Shown: piece after piece, positions 54,598 to 64,000 of the stretch
Layout of the letters: each line of letters opens with the position of its first letter
How positions within the stretch are numbered: the first letter of the stretch is position 1
Source: Nitratiruptor sp. YY09-18
GTDB lineage: Bacteria > Campylobacterota > Campylobacteria > Campylobacterales > Nitratiruptoraceae
Reading direction: 5' to 3'
NCBI RefSeq assembly: GCF_016593235.1
Contig: NZ_AP023065.1
Span: 806,001 to 870,000 of the forward strand
DNA length: 64,000 nucleotides
The notes under the pieces: generated by a model
The model's input: the letters and a program-made list of their open reading frames with translations, nothing else
The model's database searches: none
Told to the model about the DNA's origin: nothing
Made by a program: the position numbers and the translations under genes

Positions 54598-56856
54598 TTG
54601 CGTACTCTCATATACTTCATAGTAGCTACCATTTTTCTCTATATGGGTGTATCAACAATATTTATGGATTTTCACTTTGTAGGGAAATTGGGCACATCTT
54701 TTGGTAAATTTAATAGAGAAACTTTTGGTGCTCTTGCTTTCATCTATCCCTTTTTATTTCTCTATCCACTTTTTATTACTTATAAAAAAAAGCTAAATGC
54801 AAAAGAGATGCTCTCTTTTAGTGTGATGCTATTGCTCACATTTTTTACTCTATTACTCATACAAGCACTTCTACTACCAAAAGGGTATGATGGAAAGATT
54901 GGTGCTGTAGTTATTGCATTTTTTACACCATTTATTGGAACTATTGGTGTATGGTTTCTTGTAATGCTTCTTGTTGGACTTCTCTATTTCCTTTTTCAAC
55001 AAGAGATAAAACTTTTGATTCATAAAAAATACACAAAGGAGCGACTCATTATAGATGAAAAAGTTTCGATAAAAAAGGAGAAAATAGAGCCTTTAGAAAA
55101 TGATCAAAAAGAGCAAGAGAAGAGAGTAGTTCATGAAATACAAAATCAATTGCGAGAGAAAAAGCCATCGATTAAACTTGTCAAAAATCCTTTTGCTTCA
55201 CAAGAGTCTCAAGAAAATACAGAAATAAAGAAGGTTAAGAAGCAAGTAAAATTAGTAAATGAAAAGGAAAAACTGCAAAAAGCAAGCGGCCTAACGAGCT
55301 CATCTGCAACTTCAGTAAAACCAGCCACCAAAGAGATGCAAGAAGCACAAGAGTCATTCAATAAGCGACCTACGCAGGTAAAAATAGTTAGTGAACTAGA
55401 AGAAAATAGGAAATTTTTAGAAAGTATTGAGAAAGGGAGTTTTGAAAAACCGCAAGATTTTCTCTTGCCAAAAATTGAGTTTTTACAGCCCCCACCAAAA
55501 AAACGTAGCGAAATAAATGAAACTGTTATCGACAAAAAAGTACAAGAGCTCATTGAAAAACTCAAGCAGTTTAAAATTGAGGGGGATGTAGTTAGAACAT
55601 ATTCTGGGCCACTCGTTACAACTTTTGAGTTCAAACCTGCTCCCCATATCAAAGTCTCCAAAATACTCAATCTTGCTGATGATCTTGCTATGGCTTTGCG
55701 TGCCCAAACTATTCGGATTCAAGCTCCAATACCTGGTAAAGATGTTGTGGGAATTGAGATTCCAAATGATGAGTTTGAGACGATCTATCTGCGTGAAATT
55801 ATTGAGAGCGATATTTTTAAAAAGGCGGCTTCTCCCCTCACACTTGCACTTGGTAAAGATATCGTAGGCAAACCTTTTGTGACAGATCTCAAAAAACTCC
55901 CACATCTCCTCATTGCAGGAACCACAGGAAGCGGGAAGAGTGTAGGGATAAATGCTATGCTTGTAAGCCTATTGTATCGCAACTCCCCAGACCGCCTCAA
56001 ACTTATGATGATAGACCCGAAAATGCTTGAGTTTAGTATCTATAATGATATTCCACATCTCCTTACACCTGTCATTACTAATTCAAAACAAGCAATAGTG
56101 GCTCTGTCAAATATGGTAGCTGAAATGGAGCGACGCTACAGACTCATGAGCCAATACAAAACTAAAAATATAGAAGGATTTAATAAAAAAGCGAAGAAGG
56201 AGGGACTAGAAGAGCTCCCATATATTGTCGTCATTATAGATGAGTTAGCAGATCTTATGATGACGAGTGGAAAAGATGTCGAGTACTCTATTGCTCGTCT
56301 TGCACAGATGGCACGTGCAGCAGGTATTCATCTCATAGTGGCAACACAGCGTCCAAGTGTAGATGTGGTAACAGGGCTAATTAAAGCAAATCTACCTTCA
56401 CGCATCAGTTTTCGTGTGGGACAAAAGATCGATAGTAAAGTTATTCTTGATAGCATTGGCGCAGAATCTTTGTTAGGTCGCGGTGATATGCTCTTTACAC
56501 CTCCTGGATCGACTGGACTCATAAGACTCCATGCACCATGGATCAGTGAAGAGGAGATCGAAAAAATCGTCGAATTCCTCAAAGCCCAAAGAGAACCACA
56601 ATATGATGAGAAGTTTTTGGCTGAATCTTTGGAATCTGGCAGCAGCAACGGGGGAAGAGCAGACAATGATGAACTCGATGAACTCTATGAGGAGGCCAAA
56701 AAGATAGTTTTGAGTGAGAGAAAGACATCTATAAGCTATTTGCAAAGACGATTGCAAATAGGCTATAACAGAGCTGCAAGGATTGTAGAACAGCTGGAAA
56801 ATATGGGAGTCCTCTCTGCTCCTAACGCAAAGGGAAACAGAGAGATTCTCCTATGA
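54598..56856 (+). CDS. ftsK: DNA translocase FtsK
   Basis: Hexameric translocase that couples chromosome segregation to division. Four N-terminal helices (about 1-140) are followed by a charged linker of ~150 residues and the RecA-like motor: AGTTGSGKS Walker A near residue 440, Walker B VVIIDELADLMM near 544 and LIVATQRPSVDVVTGLIKAN. The C-terminal winged-helix gamma domain (TSISYLQRRLQIGYNRAARI) reads the orienting KOPS sequences. 752 residues is the short form. Its start is TTG, with AAAGGAAG upstream. Divergent from hup. Confidence 0.95.
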   Translation: MRTLIYFIVATIFLYMGVSTIFMDFHFVGKLGTSFGKFNRETFGALAFIYPFLFLYPLFITYKKKLNAKEMLSFSVMLLLTFFTLLLIQALLLPKGYDGKIGAVVIAFFTPFIGTIGVWFLVMLLVGLLYFLFQQEIKLLIHKKYTKERLIIDEKVSIKKEKIEPLENDQKEQEKRVVHEIQNQLREKKPSIKLVKNPFASQESQENTEIKKVKKQVKLVNEKEKLQKASGLTSSSATSVKPATKEMQEAQESFNKRPTQVKIVSELEENRKFLESIEKGSFEKPQDFLLPKIEFLQPPPKKRSEINETVIDKKVQELIEKLKQFKIEGDVVRTYSGPLVTTFEFKPAPHIKVSKILNLADDLAMALRAQTIRIQAPIPGKDVVGIEIPNDEFETIYLREIIESDIFKKAASPLTLALGKDIVGKPFVTDLKKLPHLLIAGTTGSGKSVGINAMLVSLLYRNSPDRLKLMMIDPKMLEFSIYNDIPHLLTPVITNSKQAIVALSNMVAEMERRYRLMSQYKTKNIEGFNKKAKKEGLEELPYIVVIIDELADLMMTSGKDVEYSIARLAQMARAAGIHLIVATQRPSVDVVTGLIKANLPSRISFRVGQKIDSKVILDSIGAESLLGRGDMLFTPPGSTGLIRLHAPWISEEEIEKIVEFLKAQREPQYDEKFLAESLESGSSNGGRADNDELDELYEEAKKIVLSERKTSISYLQRRLQIGYNRAARIVEQLENMGVLSAPNAKGNREILL

Positions 56857-56934
56857 ATGTTACGTAACTATACAATCACTAAAATTGAGTGTTTCTAATA
56901 GTAACATAAGCAAAAAGTATTGCTATTATTGAGT

Positions 56935-56940
56935 TAGAAT
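56935..56940 (+). promoter_or_regulatory. possible -10 box of the coiled-coil/acnB unit
   Basis: TAGAAT, followed by an A-rich leader ending in AAAAGG, 27 bases before the ATG. The 78 bases before it, after ftsK, are AT-rich with a 10-base palindrome GTTACGTAAC at 56859-56868. Confidence 0.4.
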
Positions 56941-56967
56941 ATCAAAAACAAATCGAAAAGGATGTGT

Positions 56968-57474
56968 ATGAAAGATTTCGTCAAGAAGTTAGAAGAGAAG
57001 CTGTCTCATCTAGAAAAAGTGCTAGCAAAAGAGAAGAGTAAAATCGCAGAAGTCGAACAAGCACTCAAAGCAAAAAAAGAGGAGATTGCAAAAATCGAAG
57101 AAGAGATTATTGTAGTCTCCAAAGAAATAAAAGAGCACGAACACAGAATCCATGAGATTCTTGGAAAGCTCAAAAGAATCCAAAAAGCAACACTACAAGC
57201 ACAAAATGAGCGTGAAATAGAGATGCTTGAGCGCGATAGAGCAATGCTTATACGCGAACTCCATGAACACGATGAGAAGCTAGCAAAACTCAAGGAGAAA
57301 TACGAAGAGCTTACAAACAAAGAGATGAAACTTCTTGATGAAGAGATGCAATTAGAAGAGGAGCATAGCAAGCTCTTGCATGAAAAAGAGATGCTTGCAA
57401 AAAGAGTCGAGCACATTCTTAATCAAATGCAAAAACAGATCGATCAATTTCGTAAAACAATCAATCTTAAGTAA
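56968..57474 (+). CDS. coiled-coil protein of unknown function
   Basis: A 168-residue protein that is nearly all heptad coiled coil, extremely rich in Glu, Lys and Leu (KLEEKLSHLEKVLAKEKS to HILNQMQKQIDQF). No zinc ribbon and no membrane segment. The ATG at 56968 is preferred over an ATG two codons upstream because AAAAGG lies at 56956-56961. It sits 9 bases before acnB and probably shares its message. Function unknown; a structural or scaffold role is conceivable. Confidence 0.75.
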   Translation: MKDFVKKLEEKLSHLEKVLAKEKSKIAEVEQALKAKKEEIAKIEEEIIVVSKEIKEHEHRIHEILGKLKRIQKATLQAQNEREIEMLERDRAMLIRELHEHDEKLAKLKEKYEELTNKEMKLLDEEMQLEEEHSKLLHEKEMLAKRVEHILNQMQKQIDQFRKTINLK

Positions 57475-57483
57475 GGAGAGATT

Positions 57484-60063
57484 ATGGGATTTATAGAAGA
57501 GTATAAAAAAGCAGCAGCTGAACGTGAAGCTATGGGTATTCCTCCAAAGCCACTTACAGCTGAACAGGTCAACGAAGTTATAAAACTTCTCAAACAAGTT
57601 CCTATTGTAGAAGAAGAGTTTTTGATGGATCTTCTTCTTAATCGCGTTCCACCTGGTGTAGATGATGCTGCGTATGTCAAAGCAGCTTTTTTAAGAGATA
57701 TCGTACAAGGCCATGCGAAAACTGCAGCGATCAGCCCAAAACATGCAGTAGAGATCCTTGGTACGATGCTTGGAGGATACAACGTAGGACCACTAGTAGA
57801 AGCATTGGACCATGAAGATCCCGAAGTAGCACAGGCTGCTGCAAATGCACTCAAAAAAACACTGCTTGTATACGATGCATTCAATGATGTGGTAGAAAAA
57901 TCAAAAACAAACAAATATGCAAAAGAGGTGCTAGAGTCTTGGGCAAACGCTGAATGGTTCTTCTCTCGTCCAGAACTTCCAGAATCGATCAAAGCTGTCG
58001 TATTTAAAGTTCCTGGCGAGACAAATACAGATGACCTCTCGCCTGCAAGTGAAGCATGGAGTCGCAGTGATATTCCTTTGCATGCTCTTTCAATGCTCAA
58101 AGCTAAAATGCCAGATGCACAAGAGACTATCAAAAAACTCAAAGAAAAGGGACTTCCTGTTGCATTCGTAGGTGATGTTGTAGGAACAGGATCGAGTCGT
58201 AAATCTGGTATCAACTCTGTGCAATGGTGGATCGGCGAAGATATCCCACACGTTCCAAACAAAAGAACTGGTGGTATCATTATAGGTGGTATAATTGCAC
58301 CTATTTTTTTCAACACTGCTGAAGACTCAGGTGCACTTCCAATTGAAGCTCCAGTAGATAAACTCGAAACTGGTGATGAGATTGAGATTCGTCCATATGA
58401 AGGAAAAATCCTCAAAAACGGTGAAGTGGTCAGCGAATTCAAGCTCAAACCAAATACGCTTCCTGATGAGTATCGCGCAGGTGGGCGAATTCCGATGATT
58501 ATAGGTCGGGGTTTGACTCGAAAGGCACGAGCAGCTCTTGGAATGCCAGAAGAAAATTTCTTCACAAGACCTGAACAGCCAGAAGGAAAAGAGGGTATTG
58601 GCTACACTCTTGCTCAAAAAATGGTCGGTAAAGCATGTGGAATGGAGGGTGTGCGTCCAGGTATGTATGTAGAGCCTGAAACCCTTACTGTTGGTAGCCA
58701 AGATACTACTGGCGCGATGACAAGAGATGAGATCAAGGAGCTTGCAGCACTGAGCTTTGGTGCAGATTTTGTATTACAAAGCTTCTGCCATACTGCTGCA
58801 TATCCAAAACCAGCTGATATTGAGTTGCAACATACTCTCCCTGAGTTTATCACAAGCCGTGGTGGTGTGAGCCTCAAGCCAGGTGACGGTGTTATCCACT
58901 CTTGGCTTAACCGTATGGTACTTCCTGATACTGTAGGTACTGGTGGTGACTCACACACAAGATTCCCGATTGGTATTAGTTTCCCAGCAGGTTCTGGCCT
59001 TGTTGCATTCGCAGCAGTTACAGGAACTATGCCTCTGAATATGCCTGAGTCTGTGCTTGTACGTTTTAGCGGTGAATTGCAGCCAGGAATCACACTCCGT
59101 GATCTTGTCAATGCTATTCCATACTTTGCAATCAAACAAGGTCTTTTGACAGTTGAGAAAAAGGGTAAGAAAAACATCTTTGCTGGGCGTATCTTAGAGA
59201 TCCAAGGTTTGCCTTTTCTCAAAGCTGAACAAGCTTTCGAGCTGAGTGATGCGAGTGCTGAGAGAAGTGCAGCTGCATGTACTGTAGAGCTTGATGAAGA
59301 GCCAGTTATCGAATATATCCAATCCAATATTAAACTCATCGAAAAGATGATCGATGCAGGATATCAAGATGCTCGCACTCTAGAGCGCCGTAAGAAAAAG
59401 ATGGAAGAGTGGCTCAAAAACCCAACACTCATGAAAGCTGACAAAAATGCTGAGTATGCAGCAGTGATCGAAATTGATCTCAATGAGATCACTGAACCAA
59501 TCGTTGCTTGTCCAAACGATCCAGATGATGTTGCGACACTAAGTGAAGTACTTGCTGACCCCAATAGACCACACAAAATCGATGAAGTGTTTGTTGGGAG
59601 TTGTATGACAAACATTGGTCATTATAGAGCTCTAGGTGAAGTGCTCAAAGGTGAGGGACAGGTGCCTGTGAGACTCTGGATAGCACCTCCTACAAAAATG
59701 GATGAAGAGGAGCTTATCGAAGAGGGTTATTACTCAATTTTTGCAGCTGCAGGTGCTAGAACAGAGCTTCCTGGATGTAGCTTATGTATGGGTAACCAAG
59801 CGCGTGTTCGCGATGGTGCGACAGTTTTCTCTACTTCTACGAGAAACTTTGACAACCGCATGGGTAAAGATGCAAAAGTCTACCTTGGAAGTGCTGAGTT
59901 AGCTGCTGTGACAGCAATACTAGGAAGAATTCCTACCAAAGAGGAGTATCTTGAGATTGTACCGAAAAAACTAGCGGGCAAAGAGGATAAAGTCTACACG
60001 TACCTCAATTTCGATCAGATCGATGAGAAACTCCTCGATGAGATGATCCATAAATATATCTAA
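57484..60063 (+). CDS. acnB: aconitate hydratase B (bifunctional 2-methylisocitrate dehydratase)
   Basis: TCA-cycle (or reductive TCA) aconitase of 859 residues. An N-terminal HEAT-like domain ([20 protein letters not shown] and the repeated NALKK segments) marks the AcnB type. [4Fe-4S] ligands are Cys707 in [11 protein letters not shown] and Cys765/Cys768 in [10 protein letters not shown]. The substrate segment [18 protein letters not shown] lies near 434-451. It is followed by a strong hairpin and the convergent lolA gene. Confidence 0.97.
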   Translation: MGFIEEYKKAAAEREAMGIPPKPLTAEQVNEVIKLLKQVPIVEEEFLMDLLLNRVPPGVDDAAYVKAAFLRDIVQGHAKTAAISPKHAVEILGTMLGGYNVGPLVEALDHEDPEVAQAAANALKKTLLVYDAFNDVVEKSKTNKYAKEVLESWANAEWFFSRPELPESIKAVVFKVPGETNTDDLSPASEAWSRSDIPLHALSMLKAKMPDAQETIKKLKEKGLPVAFVGDVVGTGSSRKSGINSVQWWIGEDIPHVPNKRTGGIIIGGIIAPIFFNTAEDSGALPIEAPVDKLETGDEIEIRPYEGKILKNGEVVSEFKLKPNTLPDEYRAGGRIPMIIGRGLTRKARAALGMPEENFFTRPEQPEGKEGIGYTLAQKMVGKACGMEGVRPGMYVEPETLTVGSQDTTGAMTRDEIKELAALSFGADFVLQSFCHTAAYPKPADIELQHTLPEFITSRGGVSLKPGDGVIHSWLNRMVLPDTVGTGGDSHTRFPIGISFPAGSGLVAFAAVTGTMPLNMPESVLVRFSGELQPGITLRDLVNAIPYFAIKQGLLTVEKKGKKNIFAGRILEIQGLPFLKAEQAFELSDASAERSAAACTVELDEEPVIEYIQSNIKLIEKMIDAGYQDARTLERRKKKMEEWLKNPTLMKADKNAEYAAVIEIDLNEITEPIVACPNDPDDVATLSEVLADPNRPHKIDEVFVGSCMTNIGHYRALGEVLKGEGQVPVRLWIAPPTKMDEEELIEEGYYSIFAAAGARTELPGCSLCMGNQARVRDGATVFSTSTRNFDNRMGKDAKVYLGSAELAAVTAILGRIPTKEEYLEIVPKKLAGKEDKVYTYLNFDQIDEKLLDEMIHKYI

Positions 60064-60088
60064 TGAGTTGCGCCTCTTGGCGCACTCA
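60064..60088. terminator. bidirectional terminator-like hairpin between acnB and lolA
   Basis: TGAGTtGCGCC TCTT GGCGCACTCA: ten base pairs with one bulged T and a four-base loop, starting right after the acnB stop and touching the lolA stop. It is symmetric enough to act for both convergent genes, but no long U run follows on the plus strand. Confidence 0.6.
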
Positions 60089-60604
60089 CTCCTCTATCAC
60101 ATCCCAGTCGCTTTTGATCTCTATCGTAAAATTGCTATCATCTAATGGAATATTTTGTTGCGGATGAGTAAAAAGTATACTGTTTTTGTTTTCTAATTTG
60201 TCTGTATAAGTCACTTTTGAAATTTTCCCATTTTTAAGATCGATAAAAATATCATGACCATCATAAAATGCTTTATATTGTTTTCCCTTTACTAATACTG
60301 CACTATCCAAAATTGTAAAAAAATTATCCTTTTTTTGCACTCTTTTGACAACTACTTGCTCAAGATCAGGCTCAATAATATAGACTTTTTGATTATTAAT
60401 GTATATCTCTTTGTAGTTTGGCTTTTTATAGATCCATTTGATACGGAGAGGCTCTTTTGTAAACCACACTTCACCCTCATAGCGAAGAGTTCTGTTTTGG
60501 TCATTGATGACAGTTTGAATAAATGGACTGTGAAATGATGCAATATTGATTTTTGCATAGAGATTTGCTATAACTATTGCAAAAAATATGGCAATAAATC
60601 TCAT
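60086..60604 (-). CDS. lolA: outer-membrane lipoprotein carrier LolA
   Basis: Periplasmic chaperone moving lipoproteins from LolCDE to the outer membrane. A signal peptide (about 1-17, ending LYA) precedes a half-barrel of 155 residues with FHSPFIQTVINDQNRTLRYEG, VWFTKEPLRIKWIYKKP and NNQKVYIIEPDLEQVVV, characteristic of LolA. It faces secA divergently. Confidence 0.9.
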   Translation of the reverse strand: MRFIAIFFAIVIANLYAKINIASFHSPFIQTVINDQNRTLRYEGEVWFTKEPLRIKWIYKKPNYKEIYINNQKVYIIEPDLEQVVVKRVQKKDNFFTILDSAVLVKGKQYKAFYDGHDIFIDLKNGKISKVTYTDKLENKNSILFTHPQQNIPLDDSNFTIEIKSDWDVIEE

Positions 60605-60632
60605 AATAACTCCTTCATCTGTTACCGAGATT

Positions 60633-60650
60633 GTGTTAAAATGCTAACAC
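60633..60650 (+). promoter_or_regulatory. secA promoter region with an inverted repeat over the -10 box
   Basis: GTGTTA AAATGC TAACAC is a 6-6-6 inverted repeat that includes a TAAAAT -10 box (60637-60642), 29 bases before the secA ATG. It may be a repressor operator, or a coincidence of the AT-rich promoter. Confidence 0.4.
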
Positions 60651-60671
60651 GAATACAAAAGGATTCACTGT

Positions 60672-63266
60672 ATGATTAAAACTGTAGCACAAAAAGTTTT
60701 CGGAACAAAAAATGACCGTGAGCTCAAACGCTATCAAAAACGTGTCAAAAGAATAAATGCATTAGAATCAAAATATGAGAAACTCAGCGACGAAGAACTC
60801 CAAAAAGCTTTCAATGATCTGCGCGAACAGATAAAAAGTGGTAAAGCCACTATGGATGAAGTCCTCGAAGACTCCTTTGCAATTACAAGAGAAGCGAGCA
60901 AACGCGTACTTGGTATGCGACATTTTGACGTGCAGCTCATAGGTGGTATGGTACTGCACGAAGGGCGCATTGCAGAGATGAAGACAGGTGAGGGTAAAAC
61001 CCTCGTAGCAACGTTGGCAGTAGCTCTCAATGCAATGACAGGCGAAGGTGTCCATGTAGTTACAGTCAATGATTATCTTGCTAAACGTGATGCTACGGAG
61101 ATGGGTAAACTTTATGAATTTTTGGGGTATTCCACAGGTTGTCTTACAAGCGATTTGCAAGATGATTTTGAGAGAAAAAAGCAGTATGAGTGCGATATCA
61201 CTTATGGGACAAACAATGAGTTTGGTTTTGATTATCTACGTGATAACATGAAATACTCCATCGAAGAGATGGTACAGCGTGGGCATAACTATGCAATCGT
61301 CGATGAAGTGGACTCCATCTTGATAGATGAAGCAAGAACTCCGCTTATTATTTCAGGTCCCACAAATAGAAAACTTGATAATTATGTAAAAGCTGACCAA
61401 ATAGCTAAGCAGCTGCAAAAAGATGTCGATTTTACTGTCGATGAAAAAGATCGCGTTATTCTTCTTACGCAAGAGGGAATTGCAAAAGCAGAAAAACTCT
61501 TTGGGGTAGATAATCTCTATAGCCTCGAAAATGCGATTTTGGCACACCATCTTGACCAAGCCCTCAAAGCTAACTACCTCTTCCAAAGAGATGTAGATTA
61601 TGTAGTCAAAGATGGTGAAGTTGTCATTGTAGATGAATTTACAGGACGGCTTAGTGAGGGGCGACGTTTTAGTGAAGGACTGCACCAGGCATTAGAAGCC
61701 AAAGAGGGTGTTCAGATACAAGAGGAGAGCCAAACTCTTGCAGAAATTACATTCCAAAACTACTTTCGGCTTTATAAAAAGCTTGCAGGTATGACAGGAA
61801 CTGCACAGACTGAAGCGACTGAATTTGCTGAAATTTATGGTCTAGAAGTAATCTCCATTCCAACAAACAGACCAATCATTCGTAAAGACCTTGATGATCT
61901 CATCTTCAAAACAGAGCGTGAAAAGTTTGAAGCGGTAGTCAAGAAGATAAAAGAACTCCATAAAAAAGGGCAGCCTGTTTTGGTGGGTACTACGTCGATT
62001 GAAAAAAATGAGCTCTTGCACAAAATGCTCAAAAAAGAGAAGATCCCCCATGCAGTTCTCAATGCAAAGCACCATGAACAAGAAGCACAAATCATCGCAC
62101 AAGCTGGTAAAAAAGGTGCTGTGACAGTTGCAACTAACATGGCTGGACGTGGAGTTGATATTAAAATAGATGATGAAGTAAGAGAGCTTGGAGGCCTCTA
62201 TATTCTTGGGACTGAACGTCATGAGAGCAGACGGATTGATAATCAGCTAAGAGGTCGTGCAGGGCGTCAGGGAGATCCTGGTGTTAGCCAGTTTTATTTA
62301 AGTCTCGAAGACAATCTGTTGCGGATTTTTGGCGGTGATCGCATCAAGAGTATTATGAATCGCCTCGGAATCGAAGAGGGCGAGCATATCGAATCCAAGA
62401 TGGTCACCCGTGCAGTAGAAAAGGCACAGAAAAAGGTAGAAAACCTCCATTTTGAATCACGTAAACATATCTTAGAGTATGATGACGTGGCAAATGAGCA
62501 GAGAAAAACTATCTACAACTTCAGACGCCAACTCCTCGATCCAAATTTCAATATAGATGAAAAAATAAAACAAAATAGAGAAGAGGTAGTCGAAGCAGTA
62601 CTCCACGATGCACAAATTTTTGCAGAGATGCCAAAAGAGGATTTTGATGTTGAGAAACTTGCAAAAGTTCTCACTGAAGAGTTCCATACTCCGTTTAGTA
62701 TAGATGAGCTCAAAGATAAAGAGTATGATGAGCTAAAAAGGTATATTATTGAAAAACTCGAAAAGAGTTACGAAGAGAAGATGAGTGCATTGGTACCAGA
62801 GCAAAAAAGAGAGATAGAAAGAATTTTGTATCTGCAAGTTCTTGATAATGCTTGGAGAGAGCATCTTTATCAGATGGATATACTCAAAACTGGTATAGGC
62901 CTTCGCGGCTACAATCAAAAAGATCCTTTGGTAGAGTATAAAAAAGAGTCATACAATCTCTTCTTAGAACTTATTGATCGTATAAAAAAAGAGGCTATAA
63001 AAACACTCCATCTTGTGCAGCTAAGAGATGAAGAGCAAGAGGAGGAGATCAGAAGACTAGAAGCTGAACTTGCCAAAATGGATGAGGAGATCAAACAGAG
63101 TGCGCAACTTTCTCATCCATCAGCAACAGAGGGTGAGAAAGTCAAACCACAAAAAAAACCAGCGCGCAATGAGCCATGTCCTTGTGGAAGTGGCAAAAAG
63201 TATAAACACTGCTGTGGCAAAAGTGGTCCAAAAAAAGGAGTCTTGGCTAATAGTGCCACTGCATGA
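60672..63266 (+). CDS. secA: preprotein translocase ATPase SecA
   Basis: Motor of the Sec pathway, 864 residues. DEAD-motor Walker A is [15 protein letters not shown] (about 101-115), [16 protein letters not shown] (about 208-223) is Walker B, and the second motor domain holds [10 protein letters not shown] and the arginine-finger [10 protein letters not shown] segment. The HWD/IRA1 region precedes a C-terminal zinc knuckle [16 protein letters not shown] that binds SecB or ribosomes. The stop overlaps the LolC/E-like gene by 4 bases. Confidence 0.97.
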   Translation: MIKTVAQKVFGTKNDRELKRYQKRVKRINALESKYEKLSDEELQKAFNDLREQIKSGKATMDEVLEDSFAITREASKRVLGMRHFDVQLIGGMVLHEGRIAEMKTGEGKTLVATLAVALNAMTGEGVHVVTVNDYLAKRDATEMGKLYEFLGYSTGCLTSDLQDDFERKKQYECDITYGTNNEFGFDYLRDNMKYSIEEMVQRGHNYAIVDEVDSILIDEARTPLIISGPTNRKLDNYVKADQIAKQLQKDVDFTVDEKDRVILLTQEGIAKAEKLFGVDNLYSLENAILAHHLDQALKANYLFQRDVDYVVKDGEVVIVDEFTGRLSEGRRFSEGLHQALEAKEGVQIQEESQTLAEITFQNYFRLYKKLAGMTGTAQTEATEFAEIYGLEVISIPTNRPIIRKDLDDLIFKTEREKFEAVVKKIKELHKKGQPVLVGTTSIEKNELLHKMLKKEKIPHAVLNAKHHEQEAQIIAQAGKKGAVTVATNMAGRGVDIKIDDEVRELGGLYILGTERHESRRIDNQLRGRAGRQGDPGVSQFYLSLEDNLLRIFGGDRIKSIMNRLGIEEGEHIESKMVTRAVEKAQKKVENLHFESRKHILEYDDVANEQRKTIYNFRRQLLDPNFNIDEKIKQNREEVVEAVLHDAQIFAEMPKEDFDVEKLAKVLTEEFHTPFSIDELKDKEYDELKRYIIEKLEKSYEEKMSALVPEQKREIERILYLQVLDNAWREHLYQMDILKTGIGLRGYNQKDPLVEYKKESYNLFLELIDRIKKEAIKTLHLVQLRDEEQEEEIRRLEAELAKMDEEIKQSAQLSHPSATEGEKVKPQKKPARNEPCPCGSGKKYKHCCGKSGPKKGVLANSATA

Positions 63267-64000
63267 TGGATAGAAAATTTGTCAACTATATAGTTCGCCG
63301 CTACTTACGATTTGACAAAGAGCAGCCCTTTATTTTTCTTTCTGCTCTTTTAGCATTTTTAGGTATTTGCATAGGAGTTATGGTACTTATCATCGCTATG
63401 GCAATTATGAATGGCTTTGACAAAGAGTTTGAAAAGAAACTCTTTACAATGAATTATCCTCTCACCATCTATCCTCGCTACGCTCTCACACTCGATGCTT
63501 CTTTGCTTGATAAACTCGAACGCAAATTTCCTCAGCTAAAATTTAGTCCGTATATATCTAGCAATGTTATCTATAGAAAGGGTGAAAAGCTTGAAGGTGG
63601 TGTCGTATTTGGCGTTGATTTTACAAGAGAGCTACAGATCAATGAGGTACTACGCAAAAGCGTTGAAAAACCGGTCAAAAAATTTGAGATAGTTGTGGGC
63701 AAAGGGCTCTTTGATGAGTTCTACCTCGTTCCTGGTGAGAAGATTTTTTTGATTTTTACAAAAACCGAGCCGCTAGGACTGCAAATCTCACCGCTTTTTA
63801 AGAGATTTAAAGTAGCAGGCTCTTTCCGATCAGGCCTTATAGCATACGACAAAGCATACTCATACACGACACTAGCATCACTGCAAAAAGTACTCCAGCT
63901 TCCACCCCACAAACTTAGCGGTATACATGTCTATGCGAAAGATCCCCAAAAAGAGATACAAAATATTCAAAAAGAGCTCCCCAACAATGTAGCTATTATT
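63263..64000 (+). CDS. LolC/LolE-like lipoprotein-release permease, partial (C-terminus outside window)
   Basis: The frame opens with [32 protein letters not shown] and stays open to the window edge (about 245 residues). It has an N-terminal transmembrane helix (about 26-48, ending [20 protein letters not shown]) followed by a periplasmic MacB-PCD-like domain with [19 protein letters not shown]. This matches LolC/LolE, permeases that release lipoproteins to LolA. C-terminal helices are not visible. The start ATG overlaps the secA TGA. Confidence 0.85.
   Translation, partial: MMDRKFVNYIVRRYLRFDKEQPFIFLSALLAFLGICIGVMVLIIAMAIMNGFDKEFEKKLFTMNYPLTIYPRYALTLDASLLDKLERKFPQLKFSPYISSNVIYRKGEKLEGGVVFGVDFTRELQINEVLRKSVEKPVKKFEIVVGKGLFDEFYLVPGEKIFLIFTKTEPLGLQISPLFKRFKVAGSFRSGLIAYDKAYSYTTLASLQKVLQLPPHKLSGIHVYAKDPQKEIQNIQKELPNNVAII

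Noticed and set aside
57444-58565. A 373-codon open frame on the minus strand inside acnB
   Set aside because: It is exactly antisense to acnB, is rich in Ser and low-complexity sequence, has no ribosome site, and arises from the codon usage of acnB.
1-64000. Search for CRISPR arrays, insertion sequences, phage genes, integrases, toxin-antitoxin or restriction genes
   Set aside because: None seen: no regularly spaced repeats, no transposase motifs, and the tRNA pair has no integrase or duplicated tRNA end beside it.

Overview
The window reads as a contiguous chromosomal segment of a Campylobacterota (epsilonproteobacterial) genome with moderate GC. The gene orders adk-aspS / nadK-recN-tatD-mltD-rlpA-kdsC-lptC-lptA-engB-mrdA and murF-like-metG-small ORF-fbp-mobB-lipoprotein-slt-yggT-gltX-psd match, as far as I recall, arrangements in Campylobacter jejuni. 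The GC content, a NIT-domain chemoreceptor, a B12-type ribonucleotide reductase and an oligosaccharyltransferase of the PglB type fit a deep-branching vent lineage such as Nitratiruptor better than Campylobacter itself. That placement is inference. Coding density is very high: no stretch over 300 bases lacks a gene, and many genes overlap by 1 to 40 bases. I see no insertion sequence, prophage, CRISPR array or rRNA.

Layout. 1-3132 (minus): aspS, an orphan FeoA-domain gene, adk and a MoaB/CinA-type gene cut by the window edge. 3214-13633 (plus): a long, mostly translationally coupled run for NAD kinase, RecN, TatD, envelope biogenesis (MltD, RlpA, KdsC, LptC, LptA, a putative MreD-like protein, PBP2), HisB, EngB and an acetyltransferase. 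13605-14949 (minus): a CaCA exchanger and YbeY. 14995-18980 (plus): a NIT-domain chemoreceptor, a CheB methylesterase domain, CheR and QueC. 18964-27159 (minus): mobB, fbp, a small Cys protein, metG, a catalytically stripped Mur-ligase-like protein, a Ca2+/H+ antiporter, an orphan TRAP binding protein and an APC permease. 27237-32481: lipoprotein, Slt, YggT, a GltX2-like GluRS, Psd, a small unknown, and a rhodanese gene broken by a -1 frame change at a dnaX-like slippery heptamer. 32581-36118 (plus): a consensus Fur box, then an OprD-like porin, feoA and feoB. 36156-42686 (plus): M48 protease, CoA-binding protein, ilvA, ppx, ilvB, ilvH, lpxD. 42764-47389: an unknown 98-residue protein, a class II reductase (minus) and a divergent pglB with a small membrane protein. 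47386-54434 (minus): hup, tRNA-Leu, tRNA-Gly, ubiX, coaD, tmk, hisS, speA, cysE, aspC. 54598 to the end: ftsK, a coiled-coil protein, acnB, lolA (minus), secA, and a LolC/E-like gene cut by the window edge.

How they fit together. Much of the window is housekeeping: envelope and LPS transport (KdsC, LpxD, LptA/C, LolA, LolC/E, MltD, Slt, RlpA, PBP2, SecA) and branched-chain amino acid synthesis (IlvA, IlvB, IlvH). Two tRNA synthetases look like misacylating forms (AspRS with an RDHGG signature and a GltX2-like GluRS), pointing to GatCAB-dependent Asn-tRNA and Gln-tRNA formation. The most distinctive pieces are the Fur-controlled porin-feoAB unit, the slippery-site rhodanese, the overlapping divergent promoters of nrdJ and pglB, and a recurrent compact promoter in which the -10 box sits only about 17 to 34 bases before the start codon. 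I did not find a convincing wholly new defence or mobile system.
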